A DNA stretch of 64,000 nucleotides from Hydrogenophaga sp. GTDB taxonomy: Bacteria > Pseudomonadota > Gammaproteobacteria > Burkholderiales > Burkholderiaceae_C. The stretch is from assembly GCF_030158645.1 (NCBI RefSeq), contig NZ_JAOASO010000159.1, positions 1 to 64,000 on the forward strand, written 5' to 3'. The notes under the pieces are model-generated. The model did no database searches. It was not told the origin of the DNA and saw only the letters and a list, made by a program, of their open reading frames with translations. Both the position numbers and the translations under genes were made by a program. Below are positions 32,415 to 42,797 of this stretch, one piece after another (the first letter of the stretch is position 1; each line of letters opens with the position of its first letter).

Positions 32415-33950
32415 TCAACCCAACCCGAGTTTCTGCGCCAGCCCGATGCGCTGCAGCTTGCCCGTGGCGCCCTTGGGAATCTCGTCCATGAAGAGGATCT
32501 TTTTGGGCACCTTGTAGTCCGCTGCCCGTGCGCCGACGAAGGTCTGCAACTCGCGTTCCGTGGCCTGCTGGCCCTCGCGCAGCACGACCACCGCCGCCAC
32601 CTCCTCGCCCAGCTTGGCATGCGGCATGCCGAAGCAGACCACCTGTGCCACACCCGGGTGGTCCATGAGAATTTCATCGACCTCGCGCGGGCTGACCTTC
32701 TCGCCACCCCGGTTGATGATTTCCTTCAAGCGGCCGGTGATGCTGATGTAGCCGTCCTCGTCCATCACCCCCTGGTCGCCGGTGCGGAACCAGCCGTTGA
32801 GAAAACCTTCGGCGTTGGCCTTGGGGTTGTTCTCGTAGCCCGCGGTCACGTTGGGGCCGCGGATCACGATCTCGCCCGTGTTCTCCAGCCCGGTGCCGCG
32901 TGGCAGCAAGGTGCCGTCCTCGGCCATGATGGCCACCTCGGGACCCGCCGCCTTGCCCACCGTGCCCGGCTTGCGCAAGGCCGGCGGCAAGGGGTTGCTG
33001 GCCATCTGGTGGGTGGCTTCGGTCATGCCGTAACTCTCGATCAGGGGTGCATGGAAAACGGCTTCCAGCTCCTTGATCACCTGGGGCGGCATCGACGACG
33101 ACGACGAACGCAAGAAGCGCAGCGGGTGCCGGGCAATGATGTCTGCATTCTTCGAGGCGCGCGAAACGATGGCCTGGTGCATGGTCGGCACGGCCGTGTA
33201 CCAGGTGGGGTGCGCTTCGTCCATCCAGCCGAAAAACTTCAGCGCATTGAAGCCAGGCGTGCAGTACACCTGCGAGCCCGCCGCCAGCGGCGCCAGCACG
33301 CCGGCGATCAGCCCGTGGATGTGGAACAGCGGCATGATGTTCAGCCCGCAGTCGGCGGCGGTGAACTGCAAGGTGTTGCGGATGTGGGTGGCCGAGGCCG
33401 CGAGGTTGCGCTGGGACAGCGGCACGATCTTGGGCCGCGAGGTGGTGCCCGAGGTGTGCAACACCATGGACACATCGTCGGGCTCGGCAAAACCGGGATG
33501 TGAAGCGGGCGTTTCGACCCGCGCATCGCGCGCCACCAGCGTGAAAGCGCCGGCGGGCGCGCCCTCCGGCACCACCAGGTCGATCAGGCGAACGCCGAGC
33601 TTGACGGCCACCTCGATGGCCGGCGACGCGCTGCCCTGCTCGACGATCAGCGCCTTGGCGTTCAGATCGGACAGGTAGAACTCGAATTCGTCGGCGCGGT
33701 AGGCCGGGTTGAGTGGCGCGCTGGTCACGCCACTGGCGCAGGCCATGTAGCAGGCCGCCATCTCGGGGCCGTTGTTGAGCACGATGGCCACGCGGTCGTT
33801 GCGTCCGATGCCCAGCCCATTCAGGGTGGCGAGCGTGCGCTGGATCAGCGCCCGCAGTTCGCCATGGCTGATCGGCTGGCGACCCGGGGCTGACAAAGCT
33901 GGAGACGCGTCAGCGCCGGCCGCAAGCAAATCTTTCAAAGTGGGCGTCAT
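32415..33950 (-). CDS. Acyl-CoA synthetase (AMP-forming)
   Basis: MVLHTSGTTSRPKIVPLSQRNL, GYISITGRLKEIINRGGEKVSPREVDEIL; start trimmed to MTPTLKDLL. Confidence 0.92.
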   Translation of the reverse strand: MTPTLKDLLAAGADASPALSAPGRQPISHGELRALIQRTLATLNGLGIGRNDRVAIVLNNGPEMAACYMACASGVTSAPLNPAYRADEFEFYLSDLNAKALIVEQGSASPAIEVAVKLGVRLIDLVVPEGAPAGAFTLVARDARVETPASHPGFAEPDDVSMVLHTSGTTSRPKIVPLSQRNLAASATHIRNTLQFTAADCGLNIMPLFHIHGLIAGVLAPLAAGSQVYCTPGFNALKFFGWMDEAHPTWYTAVPTMHQAIVSRASKNADIIARHPLRFLRSSSSSMPPQVIKELEAVFHAPLIESYGMTEATHQMASNPLPPALRKPGTVGKAAGPEVAIMAEDGTLLPRGTGLENTGEIVIRGPNVTAGYENNPKANAEGFLNGWFRTGDQGVMDEDGYISITGRLKEIINRGGEKVSPREVDEILMDHPGVAQVVCFGMPHAKLGEEVAAVVVLREGQQATERELQTFVGARAADYKVPKKILFMDEIPKGATGKLQRIGLAQKLGLG

Positions 33951-34229
33951 GGAAATCCTCGGTGTGGATGGGGTGCGAACCGCGCAGGTGGCACAGATGA
34001 AAGTGGCCGGTCCGAAGGATGTCGGACAAAAATTTGCCCTCGTAGCCCAAGGGCGACCCACTGTTCTCCAAAAAGTATGGCATCGGAAAAAATGCCCGAA
34101 CCTCGGGCTTTCCCTGATGTGGTGAACTGGACTTTTCGTGGGCTCTCGCTGCGTTGCTGCGGGTGCGTCGTGCAAGATCGGCGCTTCGGCGCGCCGGCGG
34201 GGCGGGCCAGGTTCACCCAGGAGTGATCT

Positions 34230-34994
34230 ATGAAATGGCTTCGTTTCGAGCACCAAGGCAGGGTTGGTTTCGGCACCTTGGAGGGCGACCGTGTGCACCT
34301 GCACACCGGCGACATGTTCGCCTCCCCCTCGGCCAGCGGCGAGACCCTGCCGCTGGCCGAGATGGCATGGCTGGCGCCGTGCGTGCCCGGCAAAGTCGTC
34401 GGTCTTTGGAACAACTTTCGCGCCGCTGCTGAAAAGAACGGCTGGGCGCAGCCCTCCGAGCCGCTGTACTTTTTGAAATCACCCGCCAGCGTCATCGGGC
34501 ATCTGCAGCCGATTCCTGTGCCGGGGACATACGACGGTCGGGTGGTCTATGAAGGTGAGCTGGCGGTGGTGATCGGTCAAAAAACCCGCGCCGTGTCCGT
34601 TGATGACGCGCCGTCGCACATCCTGGGTTACTGCTGTGCCAACGATGTCACCGCCCTCGAACTGCTGCAGCGAGACCCCACATTTCCCCAGTGGACACGG
34701 GCCAAAAGCTTCGACGGGTTTGGCGCCATCGGCCCCTTCATCGACACGGACTTCGATCCCTCCAGCGCGCACCTGCGCACGCTGGTCGGGGGCCGTGAAC
34801 GCCAGAACTACGCGCTGTCCGACATGTTCTTCAGCCCGGCCGAACTGGTCTCGCGCATCTCACACGACATGACGCTGGAGCCCGGCGATGTGATCCTGTG
34901 CGGCACCTCGCTGGGTGTGCTCCCCATGAAAGCGGGCAGCACGGTCGAGGTGGTCATCGAAGGGCTGGGCACGCTGTCCAACACCTACGGCTGA
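34230..34994 (+). CDS. Fumarylacetoacetate hydrolase family protein
   Basis: YDGRVVYEGELAVVIGQKTRAVSVDDAPSHILGYCCANDVTA..GDVILCGTSLGV. Confidence 0.92.
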   Translation: MKWLRFEHQGRVGFGTLEGDRVHLHTGDMFASPSASGETLPLAEMAWLAPCVPGKVVGLWNNFRAAAEKNGWAQPSEPLYFLKSPASVIGHLQPIPVPGTYDGRVVYEGELAVVIGQKTRAVSVDDAPSHILGYCCANDVTALELLQRDPTFPQWTRAKSFDGFGAIGPFIDTDFDPSSAHLRTLVGGRERQNYALSDMFFSPAELVSRISHDMTLEPGDVILCGTSLGVLPMKAGSTVEVVIEGLGTLSNTYG

Positions 34995-35213
34995 AGCAGG
35001 TAGCCTGAGTTCGCCACAGCGGCGCGCCCCTCCGAAAACCGCTGCAAGACGACTGGCTTCAGCGGTACAGCCGCTCTTGGTGCACTGCTGCGTGTTGTGC
35101 AGTGGGGCATTGCACCCGCCATGCGCAGCTGCTGCGAGCGCGCCGACTTGTCCCCATGCACTTTCGTTTCAGCAGGGGTGCGCATTCCAGGCCAATTGCA
35201 ACCCACGTGCGCT

Positions 35214-36557
35214 CTAGATCACACCTTGAGCCAGCATGGCGTCAGCGACTTTGACAAAGCCCGCTATGTTTGCGCCGTCCACATAGCTGACCCGGCGGTC
35301 CGGCCGGTGTCCGTGCACGAGACAAGCTTCGTGGATGCCCACCATGATGGCGTGCAGACGGTCATCGACTTCGGCGCGCGGCCATGAGAGGCGCATCGCG
35401 TTCTGGCTCATCTCAAGCCCCGAGGTGGCGACACCGCCAGCGTTGCTGGCCTTGCCGGGCGCGTAGAGGACGCCCGCTTCCTCGAAACGACGCACCGCCT
35501 CCATGGTGGTCGGCATGTTGGCGCCCTCCGCCACGCAAATGACGCCGTTCCTGATGAGCGTTTCGGCATCGGTCGCATCGATTTCGTTCTGTGTTGCGCA
35601 AGGAAGTGCCAGATCCACCGGCACCGCCCAAGGACGCGCGCCGGGTTCAAACCGGCTCCCCGTGCGTGTGGCGTATTCGCTCACGCGGCCGTAGAGGTGG
35701 TTCTTGACCTCCATCAGCTCGGCCAGCTTCGCTGTTGTGAAGCCGTCCTCGTCGATCACCGTGCCGCTCGAGTCGGACACGGTGACGACCTTCGCGCCCA
35801 ACGCCATGGCTTTTTCCACCGCGTATTGGGCGACATTGCCCGAGCCCGACACGCTCACGCGCAGACCGTCAAAACTGCGGCCTTTGTGCTTGAGCATTTC
35901 CTGCGCGAAGTACACCGTGCCGTAGCCAGTGGCCTCGGGTCGCCCCAGCGAACCGCCAAACGACAAGCCCTTGCCGGTGAACACGCAGTCGGATCGGTTG
36001 CTGAGCTTTTTCATCATGCCGGCCATGAAACCGACTTCGCGGCCACCCACGCCAATGTCGCCCGCCGGCACGTCGGTGTCGGCGCCGACATGGCGGAACA
36101 GTTCACTCACAAGGGCCTGGCAAAAGCGCATCACCTCGCCCGGGCTCTTGCCCTTGGGGTCGAAATCAGAGCCCCCTTTGCCGCCGCCCATGGGCAGGGT
36201 CGTCAATGCGTTCTTGAAGGTCTGCTCGAAGGCGAGGAACTTCAGGATCGAGAGGTTGACCGAGGGATGAAAACGCATGCCGCCCTTGTACGGTCCGATG
36301 GCCGAGCTGTGCTGGATGCGGTAGCCGCGGTTGACCTGCACATCGCCATGGTCGTTGACCCACGAGATGCGGAACATCACCACGCGCTCGGGCTCCACGA
36401 GCCGGTCCAGCAGACCCTGTTCGGCGTATTTGGGGTGTTTCTGGATGAAGGGCCAAAGGCTCTCCATCACCTCCGAGACGGCCTGGTGGAATTCGGCTTG
36501 ACCCGGGTTGCGATGGATGACGTGTTCGAGGAACTGGTGGGCAGATGCGTATTTCAT
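35214..36557 (-). CDS. gdhA: NADP-dependent glutamate dehydrogenase
   Basis: KGGMRFHPSVNLSILKFLAFEQTFKNALTTLPMGGGKGGSDFDPKGKS. Confidence 0.96.
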   Translation of the reverse strand: MKYASAHQFLEHVIHRNPGQAEFHQAVSEVMESLWPFIQKHPKYAEQGLLDRLVEPERVVMFRISWVNDHGDVQVNRGYRIQHSSAIGPYKGGMRFHPSVNLSILKFLAFEQTFKNALTTLPMGGGKGGSDFDPKGKSPGEVMRFCQALVSELFRHVGADTDVPAGDIGVGGREVGFMAGMMKKLSNRSDCVFTGKGLSFGGSLGRPEATGYGTVYFAQEMLKHKGRSFDGLRVSVSGSGNVAQYAVEKAMALGAKVVTVSDSSGTVIDEDGFTTAKLAELMEVKNHLYGRVSEYATRTGSRFEPGARPWAVPVDLALPCATQNEIDATDAETLIRNGVICVAEGANMPTTMEAVRRFEEAGVLYAPGKASNAGGVATSGLEMSQNAMRLSWPRAEVDDRLHAIMVGIHEACLVHGHRPDRRVSYVDGANIAGFVKVADAMLAQGVI

Positions 36558-36622
36558 CGTGTTCTGATTTAAAACGGTGCAGGCGCTTGTTCGCAGACCG
36601 CATTGCATGAAAAAGGAATGGG

Positions 36623-37378
36623 TCAGATGGGTGAGCCTTCCGCTCGGGAGGGCAGCAAGCCGGCCGCCCTCCGGTCTGCGGTCACATCAAGGGGTGATCG
36701 AGCCAACGTTTCAACCTTGGTCTCCCACCCTTTCCCCAACAACACCATGCGGGTCTGCAGTCGGTCGCGCGTCTTCGGATCCACTGGCGATGCCAACCAG
36801 TGAAGCTCCTTGTTTCGAAGCTCGACGTATTCCAGTCGATGACGTCTTGCGAGGGACGCCCACAGCGCATGGGCGCTGTGAGATTGGCGGGCGCCGCTGA
36901 CCAGCCAGAACCCCTGGGAAAGCGCCCACTCATACACCGCGGTGGCAATGCCTCTGCGCTGATACCCCACCGCATATTTGGAATGCGGTGCCCGGACCAA
37001 TCGATCCAGCGAGCGATTGACTTCGATCAGGCGGTTGAAGACCGTGTAGCCGGCCAGACATCCCCGATCCACGTCCTCCACGTAGATGTAGTGCTCTCCA
37101 TCGGCTTCGCGGTGGCGAAGAACCAGGCCTGGAAGTTGGGTCGAGATGGTGCTGGTGCCGCCTTTGAGCAGGCCCGTGCGCTCAAGGCGCGCGTGCAGCG
37201 ACTTCAACTCATCGTCAACGGATGCCGCGCTCCACTGCACGTCGACGCGCAGTTCCACGGTGTGCCGCTGCTCACCAGTCCGCGCACCTCGGTGCGTAGC
37301 CGGTCGCTTGCCGAGAGCGGCTGGTCGAGGGGTGATCAAGGGCAGTGCCAGCAGGGCACACATCCATGGTTCAAACAT
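36623..37378 (-). CDS. Hypothetical protein with GNAT-like region
   Basis: YAVGYQRRGIATAVYEWALSQGF..SHSAHALWASLARR resembles acetyl-CoA-binding GNAT motif; start uncertain. Confidence 0.55.
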   Translation of the reverse strand: MFEPWMCALLALPLITPRPAALGKRPATHRGARTGEQRHTVELRVDVQWSAASVDDELKSLHARLERTGLLKGGTSTISTQLPGLVLRHREADGEHYIYVEDVDRGCLAGYTVFNRLIEVNRSLDRLVRAPHSKYAVGYQRRGIATAVYEWALSQGFWLVSGARQSHSAHALWASLARRHRLEYVELRNKELHWLASPVDPKTRDRLQTRMVLLGKGWETKVETLARSPLDVTADRRAAGLLPSRAEGSPI

Positions 37379-38243
37379 CGCGCGCTCCCGCCCACCAACC
37401 GCTCATCAAGCTGTCGGGCTTCTGGCTGGCGCACACGCGGGCGCTCGCCTCCCAAGCCTCCATCTGAACATTCAGACCGGCAAAAACGCCGTAGCCAACC
37501 CCTGCACGGATGGTCCTGAACGTGCCCAGGCTTTCACCGGCGCGGATCGCACCGCGCGCCTCAACAGCACCGCCCGCCTTGATGCCCCAACCTGCCTCCA
37601 GGTGCATGCCGCACTGGATGTTCAGGCCAACCGAGATGCCTTCGACGGCGTGGACACTGTCGGTTGAAACCAGACTGCCACCACACACGAGACTCTTCGA
37701 GCAGGTGATGGAGCCCCGCACCGAGATGTCCTGCCCCACCGATGCCTGACCACCCAGGCGCAGGTGGCCTGCGCATTGAACATTCCACGCAGCTTGCAGG
37801 GCTGCCTTGGCGGTGATGCCACCGTTGGCTTCGATGCCCCAGCCAGCCTTGAGACGCCCGCCCGATTCCAATCGACCGTTGATTCGAACAATCCCTTCGC
37901 AGCGGATGTCGTCGCCCGACACCAGCGATTCACCGACCACGATGCTGCCACCCACATCGATGCGCCGACCCACCCGCACCACCGAATCCACGTCGATGTT
38001 GCCGCGCACCCGCAAGGAGCCTGCGAAGACGATGGTGTCGGCAAAGAGGTGATCCAGGATCAAGGTCTCATTGGTGGGGCCGAACTGGTCCAACAGCCAG
38101 CAGGCGTCGCTGACGCGACCTGCCTGCACCAGGGCGTCCAGCAGGTCCTGGTAGTTGCTCCCTTCGTGGTGGTGCCGCAGGAACCAGCGGAAACCATCGG
38201 CGCAAGGCCGCTTGGTCTTGATGAAGTCTTTGGTGAGGTCCAT
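37371..38243 (-). CDS. Beta-helix/polymer-forming-like repeat protein (bactofilin-like repeats)
   Basis: Imperfect short repeats: SLRVRGNIDVDSVVRVGRRIDVGGSIVVGESLVSGDDIRCEGIVRINGRLESGGRLKAGWGIEANGGITAKAALQAAWNVQCAG... Confidence 0.7.
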   Translation of the reverse strand: MDLTKDFIKTKRPCADGFRWFLRHHHEGSNYQDLLDALVQAGRVSDACWLLDQFGPTNETLILDHLFADTIVFAGSLRVRGNIDVDSVVRVGRRIDVGGSIVVGESLVSGDDIRCEGIVRINGRLESGGRLKAGWGIEANGGITAKAALQAAWNVQCAGHLRLGGQASVGQDISVRGSITCSKSLVCGGSLVSTDSVHAVEGISVGLNIQCGMHLEAGWGIKAGGAVEARGAIRAGESLGTFRTIRAGVGYGVFAGLNVQMEAWEASARVCASQKPDSLMSGWWAGARDV

Positions 38244-38250
38244 GTCGTTC

Positions 38251-39126
38251 TCACACCCGGTCTGCGGCCGTGGCCACGTTCAGACGATCCAGCGGAGCGA
38301 TCAACACGTCGCCTGCGGCCCACTTCGCCAGGCGTTGGGCCACGCTGCCGGTGAAAAACCGTGCCAGTGGCGAGCTTTGGCGCTTCCCCACCACGACCAG
38401 CTCGGCCTGCGAGGACAGCTGGTGCAACGCGGTTGTGTAGGCCGGATCGCCATTGCCGACTTCAAAGGCCAGCGGCGGGTCTTTCGAGCCAGCTGATGCA
38501 AGGTCAACTGCGCCGATCACCTGCGCCAGCCGGTCCCTGGCGTGCTGGCGCGAGTTGAGCCGATTGGCCTGTATGGCTTCTTCCGACGTCTGAACCGACC
38601 GCAGCTTGCTTTCTTCGATCGTGTCGATGGCGTGAAACAGTTTCAGCGCCGTGGGCCTTGAGAACCGGGTGGCAAAGTCGATCAGTGGCTCGGTTCGTGG
38701 TGACAGGTCAACGGCCACGAGCGCATCCTTGTAAGCCTGCCGGGGCTCCTGCTTGACCACCAGCAGCGGACCCAAGCTGCCGTGCACGGCTTGGTCCAGC
38801 GTCGTGCCGCGATGAAACCTTTTCCAGCTGCGTTGCAGCAGCGGGGACATCACCAGCAGGGTGGAAGCTCCCGCCTCTGCCAGCACCGCTTCGAGCGGCG
38901 CTGAGCGTTCGATCGCAAGCACCGATATCTCGTGGCGCCTGGCCAGTTGGCGTGCCCGCTGTCCCAGGCGCGAGATCGGATCCGGGGGGTGGATGTTCGA
39001 CCCCTCGTCGAGGTGGATCAGACGCAACGGGATCTGGTGCTGTCGCGCCAGCAGGGCTGCGCGTTCCAGAGCGTGGGCAGAGAGGGCCGAGAAATCAGAG
39101 ACGGCAAGGATGGAGTCAAAGTGCAT
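38251..39126 (-). CDS. Universal stress protein, tandem UspA domains
   Basis: FDSILAVSDFSALSAHALERAALLA; second half YKDALVAVDLSPRTEPLID, VVVGKRQSSPLARFFTGSVAQRL. Confidence 0.88.
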   Translation of the reverse strand: MHFDSILAVSDFSALSAHALERAALLARQHQIPLRLIHLDEGSNIHPPDPISRLGQRARQLARRHEISVLAIERSAPLEAVLAEAGASTLLVMSPLLQRSWKRFHRGTTLDQAVHGSLGPLLVVKQEPRQAYKDALVAVDLSPRTEPLIDFATRFSRPTALKLFHAIDTIEESKLRSVQTSEEAIQANRLNSRQHARDRLAQVIGAVDLASAGSKDPPLAFEVGNGDPAYTTALHQLSSQAELVVVGKRQSSPLARFFTGSVAQRLAKWAAGDVLIAPLDRLNVATAADRV

Positions 39127-39200
39127 GGGAATTCCTGGACGAACGGGGGCCAACCCCGCAGCGCAATCGCTGGGGGACGTGATCGATGGCATGGAGGCGG

Positions 39201-39602
39201 CTAGGTGGTGTAGTCGCCGCTGGCTTCGGGCTGAAACAGCAGCGAGACAATTTCCGCCGCGCAGGCATCCCCATTGGGCGTGCGCCAGCGGGCAGTGGCA
39301 CCCACGCGCTGCCCGAGCAGGCTGGCTCCCACAGGGGAAAGCACAGAGATGAAGCCCAGGTGTGGCTCGGCGTCAGCGGGGTAGCACAACGTGAGCTTTT
39401 GCCGCTGGTGGGAGTCGAGGTCTTCGACGATCACCTGCGAGTACATGGTGACGACGTCGGGTGGGATCTCGCGCGAGGGAACGAGGTCCAGGGAATCGAG
39501 CGTGTCGATCAGTTCGCGCGGAAGTTGCGCGCAGTGCAGCTTGTTCAGGCGTGCGTGGTCAATCTCGGTGAGCAGCCGCTCACCCACAGGGTTCTTGTGC
39601 AT
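39201..39602 (-). CDS. rnk: Nucleoside diphosphate kinase regulator (Rnk, GreA/GreB C-terminal-like)
   Basis: VTMYSQVIVEDLDSHQRQKLTLCYPADAEPHLGFISVLSPVGASLLGQRVG. Confidence 0.85.
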   Translation of the reverse strand: MHKNPVGERLLTEIDHARLNKLHCAQLPRELIDTLDSLDLVPSREIPPDVVTMYSQVIVEDLDSHQRQKLTLCYPADAEPHLGFISVLSPVGASLLGQRVGATARWRTPNGDACAAEIVSLLFQPEASGDYTT

Positions 39603-40060
39603 GTGGCACTCCAACAGGTGCAGACCTGCCTGAGAAAGGCAGCGCCCGCTATCGCGCTGGCTTGGGGCCCGGCGATGGTTGGATTGCGCAAAAAGGAGGT
39701 AGGGGTATCGCCGGGCTTAGGAATGTGCGGCCGGCTGGCGCAGTCCCGCCGAGCCCATCAGCCTGCGACCGGCCACAGCGCGGCTGACCGCGAAGGGCAA
39801 GCGCGCTGCTGTGAAGGCAGAGATGGTTGGGTGGGAGGCCATGGTGCAAATTATAGGACGCATCATGGAATCCTTGGCGCCACAGGCGAGCGAGGTTGTG
39901 GCGCCAAAACGGTGCTCCTTTGTGCAGCAGCCATTCGAGCCAGCGCTGCACGCCGCCCGCGCGTGGCTTCGTGGCATCCGTCGTGATCTGGAGCGATCTT
40001 CGAACTTGAGAAAGTCCTTCACTGAGAGCACGCGAGCGAGAACCCTGTCCGTTTGCCATG

Positions 40061-41428
40061 CTAAGTTGGCATCGGAAAACTCAGAACAAACCGGGTGCTG
40101 TCTGCGTCGCTTTGAACCGACACCTCGCCACCGTGCAGCAACATGATGGAGCGAACGATGGCCAATCCCAAGCCCCCTGAGTCGCCGGGCTCGGCGCGCG
40201 ACGAGTCACAGCGGTAAAAACGATCAAAGAGGCGTGGCAAGTGCTCGGGGCCTATCGGCGAGCCCTGATTGCTCACCGTGACGTTGACGTATCCAGTCAG
40301 CCGTTGACTTGAAATGCTGATGGCACTTTCGGCATCGCCATAACGCAAGGCGTTGGCCAGCAAGTTCGCAAGAGCTCGGCGAAGCAACTCGGGATCGGCC
40401 AACAAGTTTCCGCTGACCTCGTTGACCAGCAACATACCGCGCTCTTCAGCCGTCCCCTCGAAGTACTCACACAGCTGCGCTACCGTGTTGTGAAGCCCGA
40501 TGTTCTCTCGCCGAATGGATGCGTTGACCTGATCGGCGCTGGCCAGGAACAACATGTTGGAGATCATTCGCGCCAGCCGCTCGTAGTCCTCTTGGTTGGA
40601 GGCCAACAGCGCCTGATAGTCCTCTACCGCCCGATCTTTCTGAAGCGCGAGTTGTCCTTGACCCATGAGATTGTTCAGGGGTGTTCGCATCTCGTGCGCC
40701 AGGTCTTCCGAGAAACGGGACAACTGGCCAAATCCGTCCTCAAGGCGTGTCAGCATGAGGTCCAGCGCATCACCCAGCTGACGCAACTCGCCAACCTGTC
40801 CGGAGCCTTTCAGCCGCAGGTGAAGATGTGCCGCGTCGATGGATGCAACACGAGCCGCCAGTTCACGCACAGGACGAAGACCACGGAAGCTCACTGCCCA
40901 GCCCAGCAAGAAGGACAAACACGCGCCCCCAGCCAGCGAAAGCCAGAGTTTGAGCTGATACGCCGAGAGCATCTGATCGCGTTGGGTCAGCAGCTTGCCG
41001 GCCACCAAGGTCAGCTCCCGCCCATCCTGGCTGACATGCAGCCAAGCCAACCGCGATGCTTCAGCGCCATCTCCATTTCTGAGCTGTACGCCCTGGCCTC
41101 GAGGCAAGCGAGGTATCGGCAGTTGCATCGGGTTGATCTCAATCAAGGCGTTGCCTGTGCTGTCCAGCACCCAGAGCAGGCTCTCCTGGTTGCCCAGCAT
41201 GTTGGCGTAGAGCTGCGGACGCTGTTGCAGCGCTTCGACGCTCTGGCTGTCTCCGATCAGGGCACGCATGTGTTCAATTCGCCCCATCAACGCCACGTCG
41301 TCGCGCCAGGTGATCTCACGCGCCAACGACTGATAGAGAAACACGCCCAGAGCGCCCAGCAACACCACGCTGACCCAGGCAAACATCAGCGCCAAGCGCA
41401 GGCTCAGCGTTTGCGGCCACATCTTCAT
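40061..41428 (-). CDS. Heavy-metal-type sensor histidine kinase (CusS/HprS-like)
   Basis: [55 protein letters not shown]. Confidence 0.9.
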   Translation of the reverse strand: MKMWPQTLSLRLALMFAWVSVVLLGALGVFLYQSLAREITWRDDVALMGRIEHMRALIGDSQSVEALQQRPQLYANMLGNQESLLWVLDSTGNALIEINPMQLPIPRLPRGQGVQLRNGDGAEASRLAWLHVSQDGRELTLVAGKLLTQRDQMLSAYQLKLWLSLAGGACLSFLLGWAVSFRGLRPVRELAARVASIDAAHLHLRLKGSGQVGELRQLGDALDLMLTRLEDGFGQLSRFSEDLAHEMRTPLNNLMGQGQLALQKDRAVEDYQALLASNQEDYERLARMISNMLFLASADQVNASIRRENIGLHNTVAQLCEYFEGTAEERGMLLVNEVSGNLLADPELLRRALANLLANALRYGDAESAISISSQRLTGYVNVTVSNQGSPIGPEHLPRLFDRFYRCDSSRAEPGDSGGLGLAIVRSIMLLHGGEVSVQSDADSTRFVLSFPMPT

Positions 41429-42096
41429 TCGGCCACTTCCAGCTTGTAGCCCATTCCTCGAACCGTATGGATCAATTTGGGCGCGTAGGGATCGTCAATC
41501 TTGGCGCGCAGGCGGCGTATGGCCACGTCGACCACATTGGTGTCGCTGTCGAAGTTCATCTGCCACACGTGTGAAGCGATCTGCGGTCGGGAGAGCACTT
41601 CACCTTCACGAGCGAGCAGCAAGTGCAGCAGCGAAAACTCCTGGTTGGTCAGCGTTATTCGGTCACCACCGCGAGTCACGCGACGGCTCAGCACCTCAAG
41701 CTGAAGGTCTGCCACCCGGAACAGCTCGACCTCGCGTGGCGGTCCCCGGCGCAGCAGTGTGCGCACGCGCGCCAGCAACTCGGCATAAGAAAAAGGCTTG
41801 ACCAGGTAGTCATCGGCGCCGAGTTCCAGGCCCTTGACGCGGTCATCCACGGAATCGCGCGCGGTCAGGAACAGCACTGGAACCGCGCTCTTTCGGCGGA
41901 TGGATCTGAGCAGCTGCCAGCCGTCCAGCCCAGGGAGCATGACGTCCAGGATGATGAGATCGAAATCGCTTTCCTGAGAGAGGAATTGACCGTCCAAACC
42001 ATTGTGCGCAACCTCGACCAGGTACCCAGATTCGCCCAATCCTTTGCGTAAATAGTCAGCCGCTTTGGGCTCGTCCTCAACAACCAGTATCCGCAT
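41425..42096 (-). CDS. OmpR-family response regulator (CusR/CopR/HprR-like)
   Basis: [63 protein letters not shown]; start trimmed. Confidence 0.93.
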   Translation of the reverse strand: MRILVVEDEPKAADYLRKGLGESGYLVEVAHNGLDGQFLSQESDFDLIILDVMLPGLDGWQLLRSIRRKSAVPVLFLTARDSVDDRVKGLELGADDYLVKPFSYAELLARVRTLLRRGPPREVELFRVADLQLEVLSRRVTRGGDRITLTNQEFSLLHLLLAREGEVLSRPQIASHVWQMNFDSDTNVVDVAIRRLRAKIDDPYAPKLIHTVRGMGYKLEVAE

Positions 42097-42140
42097 CGAT
42101 CTTCTCCTGCGCCCGAGCGTATACGCAAAGTGGGTGAGTT

Positions 42141-42162
42141 CACATGACGACTTTGTCATGTG
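42141..42162. promoter_or_regulatory. Perfect inverted repeat in divergent regulator/target intergenic region; candidate response-regulator operator
   Basis: CACATGAC-gacttt-GTCATGTG; resembles CusR/HprR-type ATGACAANNTTGTCAT boxes. Confidence 0.65.
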
Positions 42163-42245
42163 TTCGCCATCGTTTTGTTTCCAGCAGAACCTCATCATCG
42201 AGTCCTTCGCTACACGAAGCACGATGGAAACCCCAAGGAGAACAC

Positions 42246-42782
42246 ATGCAAGCTTCAATTCGATCCGCGGCGCAGGCGCTGACTTGTCTGGCGATGTGGA
42301 CAGTCGCAGCATCATCGGCCGCGGCGGCCACACCCCCCCCGTTGCTCAAGCAGGAAAACGTCTCGCTCGCCCTGGCCAATGAGCTGATCGGCGCCACGCT
42401 GGCCGCCTGTCACGCAGATGGGCGCTCTGCCGTGGTGGTGGTCGTGGACCGCGGCGGCAACTTGTTGGCTGTGCAGCGCGACGACAGCGTGGGTCCGCAC
42501 AACACGCAAGCCGCTCAGCGAAAGGCCTACACGGCACTGTCAACCAAGACGCCGACTCGTCAGCTTGCCGCCAATGCCCGAGCCAATCCAGATGCCCAGA
42601 ACCTCAACACGGTTGAATCACTGCTTCTGATCGGTGGCGGCGTGCCGCTGTTCTCGGGGAAAGAGGTCATTGGTGCGATTGGCGTTGGAGGTGCCGGGGG
42701 CGCCTCCCATGACGAGGGCTGCGCGCTCAAAGCGATTGCTCAAGTACTGTCCCCCTCCCCTGAAAACCAAGTCTCAAACTGA
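42246..42782 (+). CDS. Exported GlcG/HbpS-family protein
   Basis: Signal peptide; [59 protein letters not shown]. Confidence 0.85.
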   Translation: MQASIRSAAQALTCLAMWTVAASSAAAATPPPLLKQENVSLALANELIGATLAACHADGRSAVVVVVDRGGNLLAVQRDDSVGPHNTQAAQRKAYTALSTKTPTRQLAANARANPDAQNLNTVESLLLIGGGVPLFSGKEVIGAIGVGGAGGASHDEGCALKAIAQVLSPSPENQVSN

Positions 42783-42797
42783 AAAGGAAATCTCGAC

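Noticed and set aside
39649-40059. Short ORFs between rnk and the sensor kinase
   Set aside because: No start-site support or recognisable family; left as intergenic.
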